Shown: positions 1-11,430 of the stretch, piece by piece
Layout: every line of letters starts with the position of its first letter
Numbering within the stretch: position 1 is the first letter of the stretch
Assembly (NCBI RefSeq): GCF_964275005.1
Contig: NC_092702.1
Location: 35,658,316 to 35,722,315 of the forward strand
DNA: 64,000 nt
Reading direction: 5' to 3'
From: Diadema setosum
Taxonomy: Eukaryota; Echinodermata; Echinoidea; Diadematoida; Diadematidae
The notes under the pieces: model-generated
Seen by the model: only the letters and a program-made list of their open reading frames with translations
Told to the model about the DNA's origin: nothing
The model's database searches: none
Made by a program: the position numbers and the translations under genes

Positions 1-180
1 ATGTATGCCATTTATACATGCATTTATATTTATTTATTTATATTTATATTTATATATTCATATATTATATATGCATATATATTCATATGTTCATATCTTT
101 ATATATTCATATATTCATATGTTCATATATTTATATATTCATATAATCCTGTATGTAGTACGGACCTGATTGATTATTTG
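1..180. repeat. AT-rich tandem repeat (TATTCATA type)
   Basis: Irregular repeats of ATATTCATAT and TTTATAT words fill the first 150-180 bases. Open frames here are repeat shadows. Confidence 0.8.
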
Positions 181-239
181 TGATTATTTGTAATTATTTG
201 TAATTATACAGTTATAGACAAGCTTGATTTCCATAGACC

Positions 240-475
240 ATGTACAAAGTACAGCCGGGCCAAAGGCGGGGCCTAAGGCCGGACCCAAGGCCACGGGCCT
301 TAGCCCGGAACCAGGGGCCCAGAGCCCAAGTGGGCCCAGGCCCAGGGGCCCATAGCCCAAGTGGGCCCAGGCCCAGTGGCCCAGGGGCCCAAGGCCGGGC
401 CGAGGCCAGGAGCCTAAGGGGGTACAGGAGGCTGGAGGTTGGGGGTACAGGATGCCAGGGGCCACCAGACTGAGA
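240..475. repeat. GC-rich GGCCC minisatellite
   Basis: Abrupt GC-rich block built from GGGCCC and GGCCCAGG words. A unit of about 31 bases beginning AGCCCAAGTGGGCCC is repeated next to itself near 327-388, with looser copies around it. Both strands are open in several frames because of the composition, not coding. Confidence 0.75.
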
Positions 476-519
476 CCACAAAGAGTACCAGTCTTGACTT
501 GCTGTGATAATGATGTGAC

Positions 520-660
520 AGGGCTGTGCATACACATATTATGTAAATACACTGTACAGGGCTGTGCATACATATATGTAAATACACTAGCTGTACACTA
601 ACTACACGTATACACAGCCCAGTCGCTGTATAAATCGCGACAGGGCTGTACCTGAGCAGC
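520..660. repeat. Short tandem duplication with inverted copies
   Basis: The unit CAGGGCTGTGCATAC plus following bases occurs near 519 and 556. TACACAGCCC at about 611 is the inverted core, and GACAGGGCTGTA recurs near 639. Confidence 0.55.
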
Positions 661-1636
661 CCACAATACAGAGCAAACACAAAGCGAATTTTACGACTGC
701 ATTTAGTTTTGATACTTGAAATCATTTTTTGTCACCTCAAACTCATAAAAAGACAATCTTTATAAATGAGACTTCATACCGTACCTGTTTTCCTGGGGTT
801 ATTTGTGGGAATTCTGCGATCTGGGTACTATTACGCATTAAAATAAGTGTGCGAACCTTGTGTGTTGAGTGGGAGCTACAGTGTAGGGTTGCTATCGGAT
901 TAGCAATATTGGTTTCTTTGCTTGCCTTTCACAAATGTGGCAGAGTGTAAATTATCACGTGAGCTTTAAAAAAATCAAGCTGGACCAATTTTTGCACTGC
1001 AATTTTTACTGCAAGAGTTAATTTGTACGTGTGTGTGTGTGTGTGTGTGTGTGTTAACAAAAACCTCTACTACCACAGTATTTACTGAACTTTCCAATAA
1101 GCCTGTGGTATCTCTTCAAAAGTAAAATATAACATATTAGGTGAATTTGGAGTTGTCTCCAAAATAAACTCATAAAACTTAAATTGCCCTTCAAAGTAAA
1201 AAACTTAGGGTACATCAAACTCAGTTCCTACCAACATTCAATTTGCCTGGATTAATCAAATATTGTAATCTAAACAACATATTAAAAAGGAAAAGAAAAG
1301 TGAAGGAAATACATGTAAACTGTTTTACTGGAAAATCTTCTCAAACTGACATCTTTTGAGGCTGTTTCCATCATCAGCTCAATATACTGAGTCAATTGTG
1401 CCATAGACATGCCTACTAAAAAAAAAAAAAGTACAAGGAAAATAATATATAGTTTTAATAAAATCTCATTTTACTTGAAGCAGTGTTCACCTGTATTTAG
1501 TATTGCTATATCAGGCTCCTGATATTCTTTTAGAAAAAAACCACAATGACACAATGCTGTAAAAATCCTAGACAGAGTACAGAACTGTTGAGACAAAGCA
1601 GAGATAAACCATTACTGACTTACACCATGCTCAATG
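661..1636. other. No gene seen; simple repeats
   Basis: Contains a (GT)n run at 1028-1054 and an A-run near 1420. Nothing else is recognisable. Confidence 0.5.
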
Positions 1637-1698
1637 GAGAGCAAGAAAGGTGAGCGCATTATATCCAGAGAGCAAGAAAGGTGAGCGCATTATATCCA
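1637..1698. repeat. Exact 31-bp tandem duplication
   Basis: Two adjacent identical copies of a 31-base unit starting GAGAGCAAGAAAGGTGAGCG (1637-1667 and 1668-1698). No mismatches, so it is recent. Confidence 0.9.
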
Positions 1699-2246
1699 TT
1701 CTCTTTTTTTTCTCTCTCCAATGACTGGAGGCCATGTCTGTTTAGATCCTTTAAAGGGGTTAATCTCTCATTCCAAGCAGAAGACAAATGTCTCTGAACC
1801 CTCCTTCTCAGTCCCTGTCTCAGCCTGCCCCAGGGGGCATGCTTATTGCCAATCTTTTGTTTAGGGATCAAATGGCAAGCCGTCTTGATTGGACGGAAGA
1901 TCTTCAATCACAGCAGCAACCTGAACTTTACAACAACAACAACAAAAAACTACATATACGTCAGGACGGATGCTTTTCATTCCTACACAGGCAATATATA
2001 GCTCCGTCCTCTGTCACTTCGAGTTGCTCCACTGCAACTATACCTAGTTTCTTGGGATATATGCACCAAGAAATTGATGGCAATAACTTGCTAAAAGACA
2101 GAGGCAGTTCAGTGAAATATTCTGTTTTTCTTCATTATTTCTATGATTATTATTACTCCAATTTGGATATTGCATAAATCAAGACCGCCATGTCCCTTCT
2201 TTTTTATGGTACATGACAAATTTGTTATGAATGAGATAATATACAA

Positions 2247-2407
2247 ATGATGCACAGGTCGGAGTGTGTCAGTCGCAATTGTGTACATAAGGTAACTATG
2301 GAATGCTCAACCCACAAGGCAAAGCCGAGTGGGTTTCGGCTAATTTCCATAGTTACTGTATGCACACTAATCCGACTGACGCATGAAATGAATACGATGT
2401 GCATCAT
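2247..2407. repeat. Imperfect inverted repeat, likely decayed MITE
   Basis: Ends ATGATGCAC and GTGCATCAT are inverted. The inner arms also pair, with CAGTCG near the ends and GTAACTATGGAA near the centre. Total about 160 bases; no target duplication is clear. Confidence 0.5.
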
Positions 2408-5054
2408 CTGTGTTATAGAATGGGGATAATTTTCTTGCCAGAAATCCATTTTTTGATCATGTTTCCTGATAGCAAATTTACTGGATGCATTTCCTTTTGG
2501 CTTGTCATAGACAAAAGCCTGCAAATTATGCATCCATTATTTCAAACTCCATGCATCCAGTCATTACTTGATGCATGGTTTTCAAGCCAATATAAGCTTC
2601 TCTTATTGAGTGTGCGAACCTTTGCTATAAGTGCGTGTACACTGGTTACAAGTGCACAGTACTTTGATATGTTTACGGTGGCTGTCCTCCGTGAGGCAGC
2701 AAGCAGAAAGTAACAATCAACACACAGCTCTCGATCAATGAGATCATAATTTTCCACACCATTCATCACATATTTTAATATCTTACACGTGATTTTACTA
2801 CCACTGAGTCAGCATGCTAATGGCAGAGCTTCGGCATCAAATCTTGCTAAAACACAAGAGTGCTGACATATAAGATAGGTAGGGACAGATGACACCTTAG
2901 TTTTTGCCACTGCTATATGCTCAGCAGGTGACCAGTACAGAGATTGGCCAAGCATGAGGGTGGGTGTCTGTGAGATGGAGCATCATGAACACGCCACAAC
3001 TCACAATCCCTCTTCACGCTATGCTAAACGTCCCGTGTATCATGTCTTCCTACCTCAACACGACGCTCAGGTACATCACCCTCTACTTGAACTTTCCTCT
3101 TTCCCCCAGCATGTAAAATTCCCTCAGACATCCTCTCCTGAGCCGCGCAAATTTCCCTCAGAAAGCTACGATCTCATCAACGCCAGACTCATTGAAATAC
3201 TGGAGTAAAGCCTCAATTCGCTGAAATAATCTCCCGAGGAGGATATTTATTCATCAGGATATTCTAATCCACGTTTGCAGCAAATAACAAAGTTCAGCCA
3301 AGAGAAGATATTGACTTATGTATTCATTCCACTTCTGCTTTGCTGTGCAGAAATTCTCATTGACCTTTCTCCACCCTGTACTTTTGGTGAGATGAATATC
3401 ATACAAATCCTAGTTGTATTTGTTATCACCGCTGTCAAGTTTTATATGCTACAATTAGCATCCATTATGCAGTCTGCTCAAAGACTACAAGCACACGCCC
3501 TACTCCCATTAACCCATTCCATACTGAATTCTGAAATCCCCATAGACTTAATACACAGGCCACCAGGTTCCCGTATGGAACGGGTTAATACATGAGAGCA
3601 AACTTGCATCTCATGACGTGCATTTGAGGTTCTGTGCTGCAAATCATCCTTTGTATTACTACCAATGTCAAGTCAACTAGGAGTGGTTTCACGTGTTTAT
3701 GACATGTTAATTCAATTTCTTTCATTGGAGTCACACAAACAAGCTGTTGCGCACATGCCAAACTCAGTAATTAATACTGCTCTGTTCATTTTGAGGACAA
3801 TACCATCACTCCCTTTTCCTTCATATTAAGTAGGCCTAGAGAGTTGCACTAGATCCACACAAGCTACATTTTGTTCAAAGAACCTAAAAATCCTTTCATG
3901 CAAGTCAAAATGAAAACACATATTGAAAGAACAGCTTGTGCATGAAATTGCATCACTGGCAAATTGTTTTCTTATGACAGTTGTTGTTCTGAATGAAGGA
4001 TCCAAGTGAAGAAAGAGTAATGGTTAGCTCATCGTGCTTTATTTCTATTTAAACACCATTGTAAAAGTCTTTTGGTACGGGAAGAATTATGAGATTTGAG
4101 TCAGTCTAAAGAAAACAAACAAATAAAAAATGACAAAAACCTGGCAAGGCTTTCACTTGAGGGTCATAGCATATTTTCAATTAGGCACATTCTTGAGTCA
4201 TCTCATGTCTTGCAAAATCACCATCCTCAATATTTCCTATTCTATCTAGCTGAATAAAAACTCCAAATAATTTCAACTTTCTATCATCAATATGTGATCC
4301 TCTTGACGGGTATTCTCATCCCTTCTATCTATTTTTTCAGTTATCTTGTTTTGACATTTTGACGGCTGGATTCAAGGGCAACCTAAAAAGCTAATGATTT
4401 ACGCACCACTACACGGCCGTGGCTTACATCATCTAGTGTTATGCTTTCCTTGATAAAAGCACCTAAGTTCAATGCTGAACCAATTCAAGCCATCTTCTCT
4501 GCAACTTCTTAACTTTTATAGTGCAATAATAAGAACCAAAATTTACCAATATATCACATATGAAATATGTGGTCAACAACAGATGATATTAGTGCATGAA
4601 TACCCTCCAAAAACTTTTCATTAAAATGGTCAGAAGTGGTGCTAATATTGTGAATTACTACCAGAGTAAACTGATGTGTGTAATATCTGAAGTTGATTTG
4701 ATAATCCCTTCCTAAGAGTCTCTATTAGAGCTGTACAGCTCCTTTCCTATGTCCTACACTGAATATGGAGTAGGTCATTGTACTTTAAATGGCCCATTAA
4801 CTTTAAAAACCTTTCGGAAGTGATTTTCCCAGAGGTTGACATTTTTATCACTTATTTCCATGGTATAGGAACATCCAATTTTGAGCATTTTCATGAGGTG
4901 AAGAACTCCTCCTTTCAACATTTGACCTTAACTAAAAAACTCTCCTTAGGTCATTATTTTCTTGTTATATGTGCTGCAAAGGTAAAAAATATTACACTAG
5001 CGACTCTCTGCAACTCACCTGATTCATTTTACTCCCATCTTCCTCTCTCATTAT

Positions 5055-5089
5055 CTCTCTCTCTCTCTCTCCCTCTCTCTCTCTCTCTG
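5055..5089. repeat. (CT)n microsatellite
   Basis: Nearly pure CT run with one interruption. Confidence 0.85.
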
Positions 5090-5159
5090 CATTTTGCACA
5101 AATGCATGTCTGATTTTGTTTTCATTTTGTTTTGTCATGTTTCATTCTCATTTCCTGTC

Positions 5160-5420
5160 TCAATCAGGACTGTGATACCGTGAGGTCGACCTGTGTACGA
5201 TTTAGAGTTATGAATTGAGTTATGAAGTGCACCTCTTCCCAATGAATTGATTTTGATGCTAGAGGAAACTAATTGTCTTCCTCATTATTAGATAAATTGG
5301 GGCCAGCGTTCATCTAAAAGTCACCCGGCATTACTGTGTGACACAGTGACGTGGAGTTGCTGGGGGAGACAAGGCCGAATGTGTTAACAATCATTAATCT
5401 TATTAGTCAGGGGGAAATTG
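5160..5420. promoter_or_regulatory. Possible regulatory block with homeodomain-type sites
   Basis: Complex sequence of mixed composition with several TAATTG, ATTAG and TTAATC words and a CACAGTGACGTGG segment. It stands out from the AT-rich surroundings. This is by-eye inference with no conservation data. Confidence 0.2.
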
Positions 5421-6234
5421 CAAACATGCCTACATGAAAATGAGTCTATCCCGTAGACTGTGACATGCTTGGTCAATAGGACAACTACATGTACAGGTTT
5501 GTGTACACATAATAATTGATAGTAGTGTAAGCAGCTAAAAATAAATATCTTTTAAAGTAGGATTTCCTCATATGACATTAAAAAAAAAAAAAACATGTAT
5601 GCATTTACTCTCTCTGTAATAGAAAAAGGAAAGGCTATAGATAAAAGATTAAAAAACTCAATGATATCCATCTGACTTTTACATCAGAATTAAAAAAAAA
5701 CAACAACTTTATAATGTCTGGGATTTCAACATTTGACTGTAAGATCTAGCATGTAGCTCTTCTGCATCAGGCTATCATGATTCTTTGAGAAAATCCACTG
5801 AATTGACAATAGTCTACATTACATTCCCAAGTTCTATGAATGGTAATCAGTAAGTAGTGCATGTAAATGAACACTTTAAAAATGACTTTGATCTTCTATG
5901 GAACAGCCCTAAACATAATGCATCTTACACTCATGCAGATACATGTAACTTGCATTTGAAGATATTAGGTAGTTGCTTCTTTTTTTATCAATCATCTCGG
6001 TGGTATAGATGATTAATCAATCATTACCACCTACGTATAAATGATTCTCATCAATTCTGATAGAACCGAGGTTAAAGCTCTTCCAAGGTCATTCATTGCT
6101 CACTCAGCGTGAACAGACAAAGAATATCCAATTTCAGCATGGAAGACATCCAGTTTGCGGCTGGCTTGCTCTCAACGCTTCAGGGTGCTGCCTGATCCAA
6201 TGCAAACAAGCGAAAAGGAGCACGAACGCCTCAA

Positions 6235-6420
6235 ATCACCCCTTTCGGCAGAATGCACGGTAGTAGGGCTACTCGGCACCATTTCCTCCTCATGTTGAAT
6301 AGAACAGTTTGCGAGCCTAGCGAGAGACAAGCACACGCCTCACATTGGCATACAATTGATCACTATGCTAATGGATTTACCCTGAACATTTATCTCAGTT
6401 CCACTCTATCCTATGTGACG
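6235..6420. promoter_or_regulatory. Possible regulatory block with POU-like site
   Basis: Higher-complexity block with CpGs and an ATGCTAAT octamer variant at 6365-6372. Inferred from motif and composition only. Confidence 0.18.
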
Positions 6421-7499
6421 TCTTCACTTTATATTTCAAAGGCACATGCTCTTGTAAATATCTAAATGACAATATAAACAAATTTACTTATAATATGCAT
6501 TTCACATCTTTGTGTGTACATTATGTGGAAAGCGTAGGTCTATCAAAATAACACAAAGAAACCGGTGGCTGAAACCTACAAAGCTCACAACATAGCCAAC
6601 AGTATCTTGAGAATTTTCCTCTACAAGTGTGATTACACTCAGAATGTTGCAGAAAGCAGGTTAAAAAAAATACTTTCAACAGTAGTAGATGTCCTTGGCA
6701 TTTTTCATAATTTGATAAAAATATTTTTGTTACCATAAAAATCCAATCTCTTACACTGGATTGGTGTTTTTCTCTCAGCTATAAACTTGTATGGGGAAAT
6801 ACATTTTTGTTTTTGTTTTTTTCCGAGCAACTACAGCTAGCTGTGCAATTCTTTCTTGATTTATTATAAAACGAGAGAGAATTCATGACATCAAATTGAA
6901 TTTGAAGGACATAAAAAATGAATAGATACAAAATTCACCAGTATGATTATGAGGACAATCTTAAATGAAATCTTTGTTGTTTTCTTTTACATTACTACAA
7001 CAGAAATCTCATCTTTCACATACATGTGGGACTTTCTTTTTCTTGAAATCACTAATAAATGCTGCCATACTCACAAATTCACCACACAAAGATTGCAAAT
7101 AACAGCTTTCCTCCAGATAATACAAACAATTAGCATAGATCTGTTTATTTTCTCACAAATAGATGCAGCCTTTCACGTCTTCTCTAACTCACAAGCAGAG
7201 TTGCCATGGTAATGGAGGATGCCATTAAGAATGACATCTCTGGACAGCGAATATGAGATCTGTCTTAAATGTCATCTTTGTTTGTGTTCAAGGTCAATGT
7301 AAAACTCCTCCATTGTGAGAATTACTGTGGTATTTCCACAGTCAAGGAAGATTAATCTATTATGGATTGGCACTTAACAAATCAATTATGACTGGCCTCA
7401 ATTCTCTATTGGATTTTCTCATCTTGGAATATGGAACAAAGATATCACACTCCCGAAACCACAGAGGTATGCTGTGACTGTATGTGTTTGATTAGCATG

Positions 7500-7590
7500 T
7501 TAACCCATTGAAGACGAGTCCCAAGAATACTCAGGCAGGTCTATGGAAAATGTGTGCTATGGCAAAAACAGTCTGTCCTCAGTGGGTTAA
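7500..7590 (+). mobile_element. TTAA-ended MITE, copy 1
   Basis: Begins TTAACCCATTGAAGACGAG and ends CAGTGGGTTAA, with inverted ends. Shares an internal TACTCAGGCAGG core with six other copies in the window. TTAA ends suggest piggyBac-type mobilisation, by family knowledge. Confidence 0.75.
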
Positions 7591-10500
7591 ACTAATTAGC
7601 TCTGGAAGAGTTAAGAATGATATTTATATATATCTTAGATTTCATTGCTATTTTATCGAACAGGTGGGCACCAAATCCATTTTTTTTTTTCAAGATCTCA
7701 TCTCGATTATGGCATGCAAATCTATCATCGGGGATCCAGAAATAGACTCAGCTAATCTTGAGTCTGGCAAACCATAATGAGAGGAGAGAGATGATGGCAG
7801 TCATATGAAACACAAGAGTCACAATGCAGGGCCTTCAAACATTAATACTAGTGGAGTGGGACTCTATACCGTACTTGCTTCAGATCTCAAATGATGTAGC
7901 CTCGCTGTGACAGCACAAAGAACGGCATGGCATTGATTAGAAAGTGTAGCACTGTATTTTCTCTTACCTTCATTGAGTTCAAATATTTGTCGTTAGAAGA
8001 AAGAATGTGACTGTTATTCATTTCCGACCACCCCACTCCCCATCCCTTTGACTGAACATGTGACAGTCATGACTGAAGATTGACAAGGGTATAACGAGAT
8101 GAAGAGCTACCACTTATGGCAAGACTGACGTCTACAGTAATTTGATGTCAAAATGTCTACTTCACAAGAATTGTGCAAAGTGGATTGCAACTCTTCATTG
8201 TACAGGACCAAACTGGGAGCAATCACATGGTGGGATTTTTCCTCTTGATTATTTCTTTTTTCCCTGCTTGAAATTTATTCGTAAATACAGTGTGGAGGAA
8301 GACAGAAATAGGAAGGAATGGTACGACACTCAATTCTATTTTTCGGCAGAAATACATTCCTGAAATGTATCTCAAGTCCTCAGCCCCTGTCACAAGAGTG
8401 CATCGCAAAAGCACTCATAGGCTGCCCCTCCATTTCCTATGCATAAAGGGGAGACAGGAAGAAAAGCATGCGGGAGGAAAGGCAGCGACAGATTTTAGGG
8501 GATACTTCCCAAGAATGCACAAAGGGAGTAACCTACATCTGGCAGACTGTCGCAGACCAGAGATGCCTATCTTAGCTGTCTGGGTAAAGGGCAATCCTCT
8601 GATCATTGTTAATAAGACTCGGGTGAATAAGGGCGTCTGCCGAGAAGATGCGCGAAGCAGAGGTAGCCGGACTCCGCCCGCAAAAAGAGAGATAATAAAT
8701 TGGACAGCTAGATTCGACTGGAAGGCAAGTGTCACAGAAGTAGTGAGACGAAATGACGATCACGTAGGCAGTAAATTAGAGCGCCCTCATTATCTCATTC
8801 AGAGGGCAGTTTACCTCGTGAGAGACTAGTCATACATTCTGACACTCTGAAATCATGTAGTCATTTAAAACACACACTGTGGCATGTGCACAGGCCATCA
8901 TTATGCATTCAATGTGTTCAAGCACATTCACTGACTGCAACGTACAATGTGTACGTTGCAAATTCCTCTGGCAGAACATTATAAGATGCACAAGACTGCA
9001 TTACAGAAAAAGGGCCGTTTTTGCAACATGTATTCATACAACGTAACCAATGTGCTCTTCCTTCCTTTTCGTGGATGTATTTATGTGCATGGCAGGCTTG
9101 CATGTAACTTTTTTTGCATGCATTTGCAAAGTTTCTTACAACTGTCATGGCTCTCACTGAAAAGCATAATCACAAAAAGGATAAGAGATACATGTACATA
9201 TATAAGCAACATCAACCAGTGCAAAGGAATATGCAGCTATGCGAAGTTACAGGACGAAATCATATATGACGACAAAGTTCAAAACATTATCTTTCTATTC
9301 ACTATTGATAAAAACATGTCAGATCAGAAAGAGACATTAGCACAAATGTTACTATTAAAGCTTCATACTTCATAATTCAGTTGAATGAGTGATGGCACAT
9401 TTTCAAACAATGGTAATTCCGTATAATTCCTTAATATCATGAATATTTCAATCCCCATTCTACTTTAAAAAATCCATGCCACTGCATTCATATTTCAGCT
9501 TCTTTGTCTGATTTTCAAATACAAACACGTATTTGATATATCTATTAATCCTGAGAATTGTTAGTATACAAATTATGGATGAAAATATGTACAGTTAAAT
9601 GTGTGTATGCTGGGCTCGACTTAGGTCATGGGTCAAACAGCAAAACAGAAGTTCTACGATAATATCAAAAATTCAATCCATTTATAACACACCACAGATG
9701 TACACATCAAAATTGCATTTTTTCCTTCACATGGTAGAGATAACCTCTACCAGAACCTGCACATGAGCAAGGATTGACAAGAAAACAATTTGAATCAACA
9801 TCTTGATAAGATGTAAACCTTGCCCTCTGGTTACCACACAGAAGTCTAACAGGTATACTACAAGCAAACTTGTACATCTCAAAGGAAATCATCCTCAGTC
9901 TGTGTTTCTCATTTCATTTTGATTCTACTCATCCAATGGATCCTAAACAATCTAGACAGTGCATCTCACTGCACAGAATATCTACATTGTACACTGCATC
10001 TCACCACTATCATAATCAGTGTAACACCATATGCCATCGTGGAAAACACTTCTCCACAAACTGATATCTAAAACCCTAATTTTTTTCCCTCATTGGATTG
10101 AAATTTGGACAGTATTGGGAAAGTGTTTTCCACCTCTGGAGTCACTTTACTTCAATTTGACTTGTCCCCCTCTCCGAGCTGTTGACATTTGTAGAGAGCG
10201 AGCTTCATACTCTCCTCAGTCAGATGTTGATAAGTTGTCATCTGGTGCCCGCACATCACTCTAAATGAGACACAACAATGGGTGGTACCTGACACCACCG
10301 TGCATACAATTACCGGCCCTTTTTAAAAGGCCAAAAATAGGACTCAGGATTCTCTGCGAGCATCATCCAGAGAATGGATGTTACATGTACATTCTTTTCA
10401 CAATGCAAACCACTAACAGAATGCATACCGTCGTATGTCATGGACACATCCAGACCAACAAACAGAGAAAAATCCAGCTCAGAAAAAGTCTTGGCACTAA

Positions 10501-11193
10501 CAGGAAGCATTTACTTGCATCAATTTTCTCCATTCCATATAATTTGCACTGCAAACTGTAAATGGTAAAAATGGCTATTTCTTTCGCATGTGTGACAATA
10601 TTTCATATACAGGTTCCACACTATAATAGCAACAATTGGCACCAGGACACGTGATGAAACTGAAAGAGCAATACATAATTGTTATAGGAGTACTGGGACT
10701 TATCCAGAGGTCACCAATAATACAACAGAGATTCAAGACAACCATGCTTTCAAATAAAATATTATCATTTTTTCAATACAAATCATCTTCCTCTTGATTT
10801 CAATTTTGCAACTAAGGCCTAGAAGTCTTCTCAAAAGTCATACAGTGAACTAGTTTCACATCAAAAGAAGAAGAAAAAGAATTGTAACACATGTAGACTA
10901 ACAAAATATGATTTATGAACTACTGTAGATAAAATAGCAAAGTTAACCTGTATCAGCTATCTCCTCCTCTCACTGACAGTTGTGTTAAAATGCCTGACAA
11001 AATATCTGCAGACTACAAGTTGAGTCTGACCTGAACTGGTACTGCAGAGGGGTTCATATCTCACACCAGTTCCTTCTTTACTCTAACTTGGTCTATCATA
11101 TAGTAGATAGAAAAAGTGGCTATTGGGATACTTTGACTCAAAACATGACAACCTAATTGACATACTTTTTTCTTACTCCAATCTGTTGACATA
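7591..11193. other. No gene established
   Basis: Unique sequence with the multi-frame open block at 8290-8830 listed separately. A short minus-strand open stretch near 10.15-10.26 kb has a good acceptor but the wrong phase for CCDC142. Confidence 0.35.
8290..8830. promoter_or_regulatory. CpG-containing block open in several frames
   Basis: A 540-base stretch is stop-free in one plus frame (179 codons), with overlapping open frames of 106 and 63 codons on the minus strand. The predicted proteins look random, with no domain or amphipathic pattern and no splice signals. The composition contrasts with the surroundings, which suggests a constrained non-coding element or a recently inserted sequence rather than a gene. 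Confidence 0.25.
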
Positions 11194-11430
11194 TACTGTA
11201 TATGTTGAATATATTTCGCGAGGTTTTTATTTTCATGAATTTTGCGTGTCGGTGCTATTCGCGAATTAAAAAACACACCAAAATATCAACGCTCATCCCG
11301 ACTTGAATGTGATGTACAGGCATACATTATTTTTCTGTTCAGTACTGTACTCCACAATTGCAAATTTAACCACTCGCGGGGAAGTCCCGATTTGTGAAAA
11401 ATTAGACTCGCAAAAGATGCGGCATATAGT
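11194..11430. mobile_element. TCGCGA-rich MITE, copy 1
   Basis: Left end TACTGTATATG leads into ATTTCGCGAGG. The right end, read inverted, is ACTATATGCCGCATCTTTTG followed by CGAG. Internal words (TTTTCATGAATTT, CAATTGCAAATTTAAC, GGGAAGTCCC) recur in the copy at 33.6-34.2 kb. Confidence 0.55.

Larger units (their letters stand above)
2408..7499. other. Unique AT-rich non-coding sequence
   Basis: No exon, RNA gene or transposon end is recognised. It contains a (CT)n run and two blocks listed separately as possible regulatory DNA. Probably intron or flank of CCDC142. Confidence 0.4.

Noticed and set aside
184-573. Overlapping frames over 100 codons on both strands
   Set aside because: Translations of the GGCCC minisatellite and nearby tandem words.
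10140-10263. Minus-strand open stretch (TEESMKLALYKCQQ) behind a good acceptor
   Set aside because: The required entry phase gives an immediate stop after exon 3, no usable donor follows, and similarity to CCDC142 is not convincing.
10310-10510. 66-codon minus-strand frame with protein-like composition
   Set aside because: No family signature, no matching splice signals and no continuation on either side.
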